Below, one piece after another: positions 1-7,756 of a DNA stretch of 64,000 bases. The stretch is from positions 46,188,033 to 46,252,032 of the forward strand of contig OZ034967.1 in assembly GCA_964030785.1 (NCBI GenBank), given 5' to 3'. The notes beneath the pieces are model-generated. The model was not told where the DNA came from and made no database searches. It was given only the letters and a program-made list of their open reading frames with translations. The first letter of the stretch is position 1. Every line of letters begins with the position of its first letter. Made by a program: the position numbers and the translations under genes. This DNA comes from Siderastrea siderea (lineage: Eukaryota; Cnidaria; Anthozoa; Scleractinia; Rhizangiidae).

Positions 1-1
1 C

Positions 2-406
2 AAACCTGAACCTGACATTCAGTTCAACTCTCTCTCTCCTGCTGACAAGCGTACAGTAAATTATGTGTTCCACAACATCCACGCGCTTCCTTTTGAAGCA
101 CGCCCGCGAGAGAACGCCATCGATGGGTATTTGGTTGATTTTGTTGTCAAAACCTTGTGTGAAAAACTCTCTACCCTTGAGAGAGATGTGGTCGCCTACA
201 AGGGTGGAACGCTTGAAAAACAATTATTGACGCGATTAAATATTCCTCACGTCGATTTAGAAGCGTATGGCTGCCCAAAACCCAATCGTTTACGTTTTGA
301 TGGATTCGAACCTCTTTTTGATTGCGGTCATCACATTCATTCCCATTCCCACTGCCCACGAGTGGAGACATATTTATTTTACCAATGGTTGACTTGCCAT
401 TCTTGA
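2..406 (+). CDS. Zinc-finger/DEDD-exonuclease-like protein, 3' part (array copy 1)
   Basis: This is the C-terminal 134 residues of the protein described in full at 5135 to 6064, cut by the window edge. The visible part holds the conserved KGGTLEKQLL, DLEAYGCPK and the final His/Cys cluster CGHHIHSHSHCP before the stop. It is followed 51 bases later by the first splice-acceptor-like cassette. Confidence 0.7.
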   Translation, partial: KPEPDIQFNSLSPADKRTVNYVFHNIHALPFEARPRENAIDGYLVDFVVKTLCEKLSTLERDVVAYKGGTLEKQLLTRLNIPHVDLEAYGCPKPNRLRFDGFEPLFDCGHHIHSHSHCPRVETYLFYQWLTCHS

Positions 407-457
407 TTTCATGGAAGAAATGATCACGTACCGGATTTGTTGTTTGATTCTTAATAG

Positions 458-604
458 GTCATTGAAGAAATGGAAATGACGGCGACAATGATTTGGTGTT
501 CTTATTGTGAACAATATCACTTTAAAAAACATTTAGACAATAAACCCGAGATGCTTTGGTGTTGGCAGTGTGATGCACATCATCCATTAATTCGAATTTG
601 TTGA
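458..604 (+). other. Cassette 1 of the alternative-acceptor array (VIEEM)
   Basis: The frame opens directly after a splice-acceptor-like TTCTTAATAG with codon GTC and runs 48 residues to TGA. It starts V-I-E-E-M and contains two C-x2-C pairs (WCSYC and WCWQC), compatible with a small zinc ribbon. It has no methionine start of its own in a good context, so it is read here as an exon-like cassette. In array copy 4 the first codon is ATC (Ile) instead of GTC. An AATAAA lies inside the cassette. Confidence 0.55.
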
Positions 605-612
605 CCCTGTAG

Positions 613-729
613 GTGTTTTCAGAAATGTGGTCGTCGTCTTTTTTCCGTCGGTGCTATTGGTGTAATAGATATCACCTGTTGGCATCTACTCGATTACTGA
701 AAAGGATTTGTGACGATCTTTTCAGGTGA
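613..729 (+). other. Cassette 2 (VFSEM)
   Basis: The frame opens after an acceptor-like CCCTGTAG with GTG and runs 38 residues to TGA. It begins V-F-S-E-M and carries C-x2-C (RCYWC). It starts only 8 bases after the stop of cassette 1, and its last bases overlap the acceptor of cassette 3. Confidence 0.5.
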
Positions 730-932
730 TGACCCAAATGACAAAGGAAAAGTGGCATCGCTTTAGTTGTGTTCGATGTGAAATTGATTTTTATTGTGAA
801 TTTCAACGGTGGAAAAAACAAATGGCTATTGTACGCATGATGAGAGTGTATTTGAAAAGTAAACGAACTTGTTTCTTATTGTTTTCAGGTCCACGTTCAG
901 ATGGACTTCTTACTCGATTGGCATTACTCTAA
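726..932 (+). other. Cassette 3 (VMTQM)
   Basis: Opens with GTG after GATCTTTTCAG and runs 68 residues to TAA. It begins V-M-T-Q-M and has the WHRFSCVRC zinc-knuckle-like motif, almost the same as in cassette 7. The frame reads through the acceptor of cassette 4, so the tail after about residue 54 may not be used if cassette 4 is spliced instead. Copies 1 and 3 have Glu and copies 2 and 4 Lys at residue 25. Confidence 0.55.
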
Positions 933-1038
933 GTGTCATCAGTGTTACTTTAGGCTTAGACACATTTATAAAAATAAACAGAATTTCTCGTGTTCTTCCA
1001 CATTATCCGACATGGCAGATTGTAAGTTTAAAACGTAG
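889..1038 (+). other. Cassette 4 (VHVQM)
   Basis: Opens with GTC after TTATTGTTTTCAG and runs 49 residues to TAG. It begins V-H-V-Q-M and has WHYSKCHQC. It shares the 26-bp block around its acceptor and first codons with cassette 5, evidence that cassettes arose by duplication. A donor-like GTAAGT lies near its 3' end at about 1,022. Confidence 0.55.
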
Positions 1039-1060
1039 TACACATGATGAGAGTGTTCAG

Positions 1061-1118
1061 GTCATGAGTGTCATGAGTGTGTCATGAGTGTCACGAGTGT
1101 CATGAGTGTTCATGAGCG
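1061..1118. repeat. CATGAGTGT microsatellite between cassettes 4 and 5
   Basis: About six imperfect copies of CATGAGTGT lie in tandem just upstream of the acceptor of cassette 5. The same block is present at +5,658, +11,316 and +16,974. It could be simple slippage or a splicing-enhancer-like element; nothing decides. Confidence 0.8.
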
Positions 1119-1125
1119 TTTTCAG

Positions 1126-1185
1126 GTCCACGTTCAGATGGACTGCTTTTTCATTCAATATTATTCATCATTATTATACGTTTAA
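1126..1185 (+). other. Cassette 5 (VHVQM, short, no C-x2-C)
   Basis: Opens with GTC after GAGCGTTTTCAG. It repeats the start of cassette 4 exactly (V-H-V-Q-M-D) and then runs only 19 residues to TAA without a C-x2-C pair. It may be a decayed or truncated duplicate. Confidence 0.4.
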
Positions 1186-1228
1186 AACATAAAGATCGTT
1201 TTTAGAAGACACTACTTGTTCTTTTCAG

Positions 1229-1258
1229 GTTCACATACAAATGGATGCCTTGTTTTAA
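1229..1258 (+). other. Cassette 6 (VHIQM, 9 codons)
   Basis: Opens with GTT after TGTTCTTTTCAG and reads V-H-I-Q-M-D-A-L-F before TAA. The acceptor and the five-residue start are conserved although the body is missing. In array copy 4 the acceptor is TTTTTAG instead of TTTTCAG. Confidence 0.4.
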
Positions 1259-1327
1259 GTATTGGCTGACCTCGAGAATGAAATGATGTAATGTTTGACT
1301 GCGAACTTTAAAAATGTATTTTTTCAG

Positions 1328-1429
1328 GTGCAAGACGAAATGAAGAATTCTCCAAAGTGGCACCGTTTTCGTTGTTTGCCATGTGAATTGAAATTTCAAC
1401 ATAATTTTTCATTCTCAACAAAGATGTGA
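1328..1429 (+). other. Cassette 7 (VQDEM)
   Basis: Opens with GTG after TGTATTTTTTCAG and runs 33 residues to TGA. It begins V-Q-D-E-M and contains WHRFRCLPC, close to the WHRFSCVRC of cassette 3, then a hydrophobic E-L-K-F. The tract before the AG is a textbook polypyrimidine run. Confidence 0.55.
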
Positions 1430-1493
1430 ATTTTGAAACGCTTGTTGAAGTTATGTTTTGGTTGTGAGCGTCCACTTCAATTGTCCTCCGCAG

Positions 1494-1634
1494 GTTCATT
1501 TACAGATGACCTCTTCCGTGAGTTGGCATCGCACTGAATGTTCCCATTGTTATGTCAAGTTTTTGCAAACTTTGAGACGCGCCAAGTTGCTGAGATTAAG
1601 AAAACATGCTGTTAAGAAAAGTTTGTTTTATTAA
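1494..1634 (+). other. Cassette 8 (VHLQM)
   Basis: Opens with GTT after TTGTCCTCCGCAG and runs 46 residues to TAA. It begins V-H-L-Q-M and has WHRTECSHC followed by a strongly basic tail (RRAKLLRLRKHAVKKS). Its stop codon lies in the polypyrimidine stretch of cassette 9. Confidence 0.55.
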
Positions 1635-1642
1635 TTTTTCAG

Positions 1643-1798
1643 GTGCACCAACAAATGGAATTTGGCATATCTATTTGCATGTGTTCCCCGAAACATATTT
1701 CTAAAGAAGCCAATTTTTGGAAAAAGTATGAAGGTATTATTCAAGGAGTGGGTATCAAAGGAATAGGAATTAGGAGTGTTTTAGAAAGGCGTTTTTAA
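1643..1798 (+). other. Cassette 9 (VHQQM, first tandem copy)
   Basis: Opens with GTG after TTAATTTTTCAG and runs 51 residues to TAA. It begins V-H-Q-Q-M and has a C-x-C pair (ICMC) rather than C-x2-C, then a glycine/isoleucine-rich stretch. It is the truncated first member of a 183-bp tandem duplication with cassette 10. Confidence 0.55.
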
Positions 1799-1825
1799 AA
1801 AAAGTTTGTTTTATTAATTTTTCAG

Positions 1826-2086
1826 GTGCACCAACAAATGGAATTTGCCATATCTATTTGCATGTGTTCCCCGAAACATATTTCTAAAGAAGCCAATTTT
1901 TGGAAAAAGTATGAAGGTATTATTCAAGGAGTGGGTATCAAAGGAATAGGAATTAGGAGTGTTTTAGAAAGGCGTGGATGGAGAGGTAAAAGAGTTGAGT
2001 GGGAAAAGTTGACTGGCTGTAAAATGTATGCCCAATGTAGATGTTGTAACTGTAGTGAAAGGGAATTGCGAGTGCAACTGTTGTAA
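1826..2086 (+). other. Cassette 10 (VHQQM, long form with Cys-rich tail)
   Basis: This duplicate of cassette 9 starts 183 bp downstream and continues beyond it with a basic linker and a cysteine-rich end (CRCCNC). In copies 1 to 3 the frame ends at 2,086-equivalents. In copy 4 a 1-bp difference takes it into a longer Cys-rich tail ending at 19,075. Copies 1 and 2 have Ala, and copies 3 and 4 Gly, at residue 8. The stop is 13 bases from the convergent stop of the minus-strand gene. Confidence 0.55.
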
Positions 2087-2098
2087 CATTGTATTCAA

Positions 2099-4378
2099 CT
2101 AGAATGATGTTTTGGCTTCAAACAGTCGTTTGAATGTCAGACACCCTTCTTTGAGTAGGCGCACATCTGATTCACAATAGGCCACTAACTCTTGTTGAAA
2201 ATCAAGGACTATTTCCTTGTCGCGCTGGTCTTTGTGCCACTTTTCAAATTCCTGGCGGGCGTCTGGTGCCATGCTTTCCGGCATGTAGTAGTCGACGGCT
2301 GGAACAGGACCCACATACCACTGATTTTTGGGAAGGTTGAATTTGTGTGGAAAGTAACCTTTTTTCAGTTCAGTCAATCCGAAGGTTTTTGGAAAGGCTG
2401 AGAGGGGCATTTGAAAGAAACTCATGGAGTCGATGAAGCGAATTCGATCGTGTTCGACTTCGAGTAGCTTGCACCCGTTGCGGAGCTGTTTGACGATTTG
2501 ATTGTTGCCATGGTATTCACCGACGACGAAGTATCCGTCATACCCTTGAAAGCTGTGGGCTAACACAAACACGGGGCGTGTGTCATTTTCCGTTAGCGTG
2601 TCAAGCCATTCGAGAAAATCTCTCAAACAGTGTTCTCCTTTGAATCGGAAGGGTCTGGTATCCAACTCTGTTTCTGCAACGACTAAATTGGCCTCGTGTT
2701 TTTCTCGCGGTTGCATGGCTTCGATGTCAAAGAAAACATGAAGGGGTGGTTTGTCTTCTTCTTCGTCTTCATCCGCTGATTCGTGATCACCGTCTTCTTC
2801 ATTGGCGCGCAAAGTTTGAAGACCTGCAGCAGCACCGCGTTTGGGTTGAGCTCCACCCTGTCGTTTGCGTTTACGCTTGCTTTTCTTTTGCTCTTCTTTT
2901 TTTTCCTGAGGAGTAGGGGCTTTTTGAATGAAACACTTGTGGGTGGTGGATTCTACGTACTCGTGACAAGACGGACAGTCTATGTAACCACACCTGTGTC
3001 GCTGATTGTTTTTGACACCCGATTCCAGTTTGAAACAATGAGGACATCTGCGGTTTTTGAAACAGATGGTCAGTTGTGGATCGGGCACAAGTTTGCCGGT
3101 GTGATCTAGAGTGCGATGGGCTTGAAAACACGTGTCCCCGAAGAAGTTCCGATGACAACGATCGCAGCGTTGAGTGGCTTTGAGACCGCGAGGGAAAGCC
3201 TCGTTGAAATCAGGACACCCGGACTGTCGACAAGCACGACAAAAGCTCTTGTCGATTAGACATCGATGACGAGGGCTTCAAACAGTGAGCACAAACATAA
3301 CTCGAACCGAAAAATCCTGTGAGAGTGGTAATGACATCGTAATGTCCTTTTTCATGGAGCAAAATGATTCGTTTTTCATCTGGACCCGTGGGCGGACTGA
3401 AAGCCTTGCGGTGAAAAGAGCGATCGGCATCGACAAGGATGAGACGGTAGTCGAAGAGAGAGGGTGTGTGACTGAACTGTGTGAGTTCCTCATAACCACA
3501 AGGACCCTGCGTGACGTTGGCCTCGTGGTGGAGAAGCACTGCAAGTTCTTTTTGTATTTTTCTCCCTCTTCGAATGGACTCCCATTTAGTGTGGTTGTCC
3601 AGTCTGGCTTTGGCAGTAACAATGGCTCTTGCACAACATAAATTGTCTTCATTGTTGATGCGAAGGATTGATTTTTTGGAAATCTTCAGAAGGGAAGTGG
3701 GGTTATGACCTGGCTTGACATTTCGCTTGCTTCCGCTACCTTCCGGGGGTTGCATGACTTGTGTGATGGATAATTGAAAGGAATCATCCATTTCGAATTG
3801 CTCATTGCTGTTGAGGGCTTGACTCAATCGATTGAAAACACCGTCTAGACGTTCTCCACCTTCTCTCCATTCCCCAGCGCGTAACCCCCAACCTTGGAAA
3901 TTGGATGTTAATCGATCGGAACTTAGCGTGAAATAGAGACGATCTTGATCGTTTAAATCGGGTGTTGTTTCTAAGACACGATTAACGGCACGCCTCAATC
4001 CCTCTTGCAATGCCGGAACCAATTGGGGTGTGTCCACAAAGTTCCCTGTTTGCCTCAAACGCGTGTTGAAATGTCGCTCGCGAACTCCCATGTGATTGCT
4101 ACGACGATCGATGTAGGGTTCGAGCTCAAATTCAAATGCACCTCTCGATGGCCGTGTATTGATGGCACCACCACTCTGTCGAAGGAGACGTGTTTGAAAG
4201 GCGCGCTGGCGCTCGAAGTTGTCCATGACTTCATTGCACAAAGTATTTTCTTCCTCATCGTTTCATAACAAATTAAATCATCGTCTGAATCACTGAGGTC
4301 TAAACCAAGGGACGCTAAGTGGGTCTCATAGTTTCTTTCAACATTTTCACCAACATCTTTAGGTAGTTGGTTTGCCAT
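2099..4378 (-). pseudogene. Family B DNA polymerase-like gene, N-terminal and exonuclease part only, three frames (copy 1)
   Basis: Read right to left, ORF 1 starts at an ATG at 4,376 to 4,378 and is acidic. The frame changes near 4,262 to an ORF open down to 3,210, and again near 3,270 to an ORF open from 3,277 to 2,099. The last part has a run of C-x2-C pairs, a Lys/Arg-rich linker, an acidic stretch and then the 3'-5' exonuclease motifs of DNA_pol_B_2 type: Exo I FDIEAM, Exo II HSFQGYDGYF, a central IDSMSFFQMPLS block and Exo III YCESDVRLL. The stop follows about 20 residues after Exo III, so thumb and palm motifs are absent. Such polymerases occur in Mavericks/Polintons, adintovirus-like and other protein-primed elements. 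All units share the same frame changes, so the damage, or an unusual expression mode, predates amplification. Confidence 0.8.
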
Positions 4379-4473
4379 GTTGAGGCAAATTGTAATGAAA
4401 CGAACCGAGATCGCTTCTTTTAAACTCTTTTATTCATACCACGTGATTTTTATTTAGATTACATAATTTGAGT

Positions 4474-4766
4474 CTCACGTGAAACACAACACGTAATGGT
4501 TTTGTTGAATTACATAACAGTGACTTTTTGAATTACACAACACGTGCTGGTTTTAGTTACACAATGAGGGGAGGGGGGTACCCCTATAAACGTGTATTTT
4601 CACGAGTCTTTCACGTGAAACACAACACGTGATGGTTTTGTTGAATTACATAACAGTGACTTTTTGAATTACATAACGGTTGAACACGTGAAACACAACG
4701 CGTGCTGATTTTAGTTACATAATGAGGGGGAGGGGGGTACCCCTATAAACGTGTATTTTCACGTGT
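4474..4766. repeat. Two direct repeats in the control region
   Basis: 4474 to about 4606 and 4610 to about 4766 share long identical runs, including TTTTGTTGAATTACATAACA, the GGGGAGGGGGGTACCCCTAT block and TATTTTCACG. The second copy has an extra roughly 20-bp segment carrying another CACGTG. The same pair recurs in each unit. Confidence 0.85.
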
Positions 4767-4771
4767 TATTG

Positions 4772-4792
4772 TTATATAACCCGGTTATATAA
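4772..4792. promoter_or_regulatory. 21-bp AT-rich dyad
   Basis: TTATATAACC and GGTTATATAA are perfect inverted 10-bp arms around one C. It lies 37 bases upstream of the TATA box. It is identical at 10430 to 10450 and 16088 to 16108. It could be a protein-binding or unwinding site; no function is shown. Confidence 0.75.
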
Positions 4793-4828
4793 TTCCCCGT
4801 AATTCATTGCGAGTTGAGACATTGGCGT

Positions 4829-4836
4829 TATAAAAG
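4829..4836 (+). promoter_or_regulatory. TATA box of the plus-strand leader
   Basis: TATAAAAG lies 37 bases upstream of the ATG at 4,866, predicting a very short 5' leader. Identical boxes are at 10487 to 10494 and 16145 to 16152. Confidence 0.7.
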
Positions 4837-4865
4837 GAGAGAGCGAAAGAAGGTGAATTCAAACG

Positions 4866-5258
4866 ATGTCCTGAGCGGACGAGATCTTGAGAGAGAAACT
4901 TTTGGAACAGTTCGAAGCATTCCGAGTGGAACGAATTTTAGCGGAAATCAAGAAGGAGTGGGTGTTCGACGAAAGCGTTACTGAGTTCGGAGAGCGGTTG
5001 AAAGAGAGAGAACAGTTGACACAGGCAACCCAGGTAGCACGAGCCACTTACGTGCGAGAGCATTGGACCCTGAGTCTTTATCCGCAGTTCACTTGTGAGT
5101 GGTTCATCAAAGGATTGGATTGTTGCTGGCCGTCATGGAGACACGAGTTCAAGAAACCCAAGACTCCACCACCTCCGAAAACCCAGTTATCAACAAGCGA
5201 ATTCAAGAAACCCAAGACTCTGCCACCCCCGAAAACCCAGAGATCGAACCAGTGGTGA
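4866..5258 (+). CDS. Leader ORF with TGA at codon 3 (unit 1)
   Basis: The first ATG after the TATA box gives M-S-TGA. After that TGA the same frame stays open for 128 codons. The product would be a charged, probably helical segment (LREKLLEQFEAFRVERILAEI and on) followed by two copies of an EFKKPKT-x-PPPKTQ repeat. A donor-like CAG|GTAGCA lies in phase 0 at 5,033/5,034 and ACTT|GTGAGT in phase 1 at 5,094/5,095. All three complete leaders share the TGA. Initiation at a non-ATG codon, stop readthrough, or loss of function before amplification could each explain it. The tail overlaps the next ORF in another frame. Confidence 0.45.
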
Positions 5259-6064
5259 AAAAACCCAAGACCTTGTTTGTTCCAAAGATTGAACCGAGAG
5301 TGGTTGCCATTGCTGATAGTCATTGGCAGAAACTTTCTCCAGAGATCCAAGAGAAAATTGAAATGATGGCGGCGCGTGAAGTTCATCGCCAAAAGTTGAA
5401 CAAGGTGTGTGAAGAAGACTTTCTTTTGGTTGAACAATGTTTTGTGTGCAAAAAAGAAGAGTGGGGGATGTTGTCGACACCCTGTTGCCAAAGACCTGCC
5501 CATTTGGAAGGCTGCCCTGCCCCCATTCATGTTCATACCGATTTGCGTCGAGTTTGTATGATATTAGATTTGGAAGGCTTCGTCCTCAAAGGGAAAAGAG
5601 TTGTTGTTCGCGAAGTGGGATGGTGTGACATGCACGGATTTTCCGACAGCTTTCATTTCAAACCTGAACCTGACATTCAGTTCAACTCTCTCTCTCCTGC
5701 TGACAAGCGTACAGTAAATTATGTGTTCCACAACATCCACGCGCTTCCTTTTGAAGCACGCCCGCGAGAGAACGCCATCGATGGGTATTTGGTTGATTTT
5801 GTTGTCAAAACCTTGTGTGAAAAACTCTCTACCCTTGAGAGAGATGTGGTCGCCTACAAGGGTGGAACGCTTGAAAAACAATTATTGACGCGATTAAATA
5901 TTCCTCACGTCGATTTAGAAGCGTATGGCTGCCCAAAACCCAATCGTTTACGTTTTGATGGATTCGAACCTCTTTTTGATTGCGGTCATCACATTCATTC
6001 CCATTCCCACTGCCCACGAGTGGAGACATATTTATTTTACCAATGGTTGACTTGCCATTCTTGA
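5135..6064 (+). CDS. RING-like zinc finger plus DEDD-exonuclease-like protein (unit 1 to 2)
   Basis: A 309-residue ORF from an ATG in good context (GTCATGG). Residues 5 to 35 hold two QETQDS-x-T-x-ENP repeats, then a KKPK basic patch at about 42. Residues 66 to 80 look like an F-box-type L-S-P-E-I-Q-E-K-I helix. A zinc-binding set C102, C105, C117, C118, H123, C127 follows. From residue 143 an RNase H-like exonuclease pattern is visible: DLEGF (D145, E147), VREVGW, YKGGTLEKQLL (about 241 to 251), DLEAYGCPK (260 to 268) and a final CGHHIHSHSHCP cluster. The DEDD assignment rests on the D-x-E and downstream blocks and is moderate. AAG|GTGTGT at 5,404/5,405 is a phase-0 donor candidate right before V91. 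Confidence 0.7.
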   Translation: METRVQETQDSTTSENPVINKRIQETQDSATPENPEIEPVVKKPKTLFVPKIEPRVVAIADSHWQKLSPEIQEKIEMMAAREVHRQKLNKVCEEDFLLVEQCFVCKKEEWGMLSTPCCQRPAHLEGCPAPIHVHTDLRRVCMILDLEGFVLKGKRVVVREVGWCDMHGFSDSFHFKPEPDIQFNSLSPADKRTVNYVFHNIHALPFEARPRENAIDGYLVDFVVKTLCEKLSTLERDVVAYKGGTLEKQLLTRLNIPHVDLEAYGCPKPNRLRFDGFEPLFDCGHHIHSHSHCPRVETYLFYQWLTCHS

Positions 6065-6115
6065 TTTCATGGAAGAAATGATCACGTACCGGATTTGTTG
6101 TTTGATTCTTAATAG

Positions 6116-7744
6116 GTCATTGAAGAAATGGAAATGACGGCGACAATGATTTGGTGTTCTTATTGTGAACAATATCACTTTAAAAAACATTTAGACAATA
6201 AACCCGAGATGCTTTGGTGTTGGCAGTGTGATGCACATCATCCATTAATTCGAATTTGTTGACCCTGTAGGTGTTTTCAGAAATGTGGTCGTCGTCTTTT
6301 TTCCGTCGGTGCTATTGGTGTAATAGATATCACCTGTTGGCATCTACTCGATTACTGAAAAGGATTTGTGACGATCTTTTCAGGTGATGACCCAAATGAC
6401 AAAGGAAAAGTGGCATCGCTTTAGTTGTGTTCGATGTGAAATTGATTTTTATTGTAAATTTCAACGGTGGAAAAAACAAATGGCTATTGTACGCATGATG
6501 AGAGTGTATTTGAAAAGTAAACGAACTTGTTTCTTATTGTTTTCAGGTCCACGTTCAGATGGACTTCTTACTCGATTGGCATTACTCTAAGTGTCATCAG
6601 TGTTACTTTAGGCTTAGACACATTTATAAAAATAAACAGAATTTCTCGTGTTCTTCCACATTATCCGACATGGCAGATTGTAAGTTTAAAACGTAGTACA
6701 CATGATGAGAGTGTTCAGGTCATGAGTGTCATGAGTGTGTCATGAGTGTCACGAGTGTCATGAGTGTTCATGAGCGTTTTCAGGTCCACGTTCAGATGGA
6801 CTGCTTTTTCATTCAATATTATTCATCATTATTATACGTTTAAAACATAAAGATCGTTTTTAGAAGACACTACTTGTTCTTTTCAGGTTCACATACAAAT
6901 GGATGCCTTGTTTTAAGTATTGGCTGACCTCGAGAATGAAATGATGTAATGTTTGACTGCGAACTTTAAAAATGTATTTTTTCAGGTGCAAGACGAAATG
7001 AAGAATTCTCCAAAGTGGCACCGTTTTCGTTGTTTGCCATGTGAATTGAAATTTCAACATAATTTTTCATTCTCAACAAAGATGTGAATTTTGAAACGCT
7101 TGTTGAAGTTATGTTTTGGTTGTGAGCGTCCACTTCAATTGTCCTCCGCAGGTTCATTTACAGATGACCTCTTCCGTGAGTTGGCATCGCACTGAATGTT
7201 CCCATTGTTATGTCAAGTTTTTGCAAACTTTGAGACGCGCCAAGTTGCTGAGATTAAGAAAACATGCTGTTAAGAAAAGTTTGTTTTATTAATGTTTCAG
7301 GTGCACCAACAAATGGAATTTGGCATATCTATTTGCATGTGTTCCCCGAAACATATTTCTAAAGAAGCCAATTTTTGGAAAAAGTATGAAGGTATTATTC
7401 AAGGAGTGGGTATCAAAGGAATAGGAATTAGGAGTGTTTTAGAAAGGCGTTTTTAAAAAAAGTTTGTTTTATTAATTTTTCAGGTGCACCAACAAATGGA
7501 ATTTGCCATATCTATTTGCATGTGTTCCCCGAAACATATTTCTAAAGAAGCCAATTTTTGGAAAAAGTATGAAGGTATTATTCAAGGAGTGGGTATCAAA
7601 GGAATAGGAATTAGGAGTGTTTTAGAAAGGCGTGGATGGAGAGGTAAAAGAGTTGAGTGGGAAAAGTTGACTGGCTGTAAAATGTATGCCCAATGTAGAT
7701 GTTGTAACTGTAGTGAAAGGGAATTGCGAGTGCAACTGTTGTAA
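6116..7744 (+). other. Ten-cassette alternative-acceptor array (unit 2)
   Basis: Same ten cassettes as at 458 to 2,086: 6116-6262, 6271-6387, 6384-6590, 6547-6696, 6784-6843, 6887-6916, 6986-7087, 7152-7292, 7301-7456 and 7484-7744. All acceptors keep AG|GTN. The tract before cassette 9 reads TTAATGTTTCAG here. Cassette 3 has Lys instead of Glu at residue 25. Confidence 0.6.
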
Positions 7745-7756
7745 CATTGTATTCAA

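Larger units (their letters stand above)
4379..4865. promoter_or_regulatory. Bidirectional control region of unit 1 (divergent promoters, possible origin)
   Basis: This is the only sizeable non-coding stretch of the unit and lies between divergently transcribed genes. It has seven CACGTG palindromes (starts 4440, 4476, 4541, 4612, 4626, 4685, 4760), two long direct repeats, two GGGGTACCCC blocks each followed by TATAAAC, an AT-rich dyad and a TATA box facing the plus-strand leader. On the minus side GAATAAAAGAG lies about 50 bases upstream of the ATG. CACGTG is an E-box for bHLH factors. An origin function is inference from the layout. Confidence 0.7.

Noticed and set aside
3278..3652. Overlapping ORFs on both strands inside the polymerase gene
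   Set aside because: Frame shadows of the middle ORF, repeated in each unit and without motifs of their own.
4887..5258. Use of TTG at 4,887 as a certain start of the leader ORF
   Set aside because: Nothing supports TTG initiation; the in-frame ATG at 4,866 followed by TGA is the only ATG, so the start is left open.
5078..5536. 152-aa minus-strand ORF in each unit
   Set aside because: Lies fully antisense to the 309-aa gene and repeats only because that gene contains a tandem repeat.
5949..5975. tRNA T-loop-like sequence (GGATTCGAACC on the plus strand)
   Set aside because: It lies in the coding frame of the 309-aa protein and no tRNA arms flank it.
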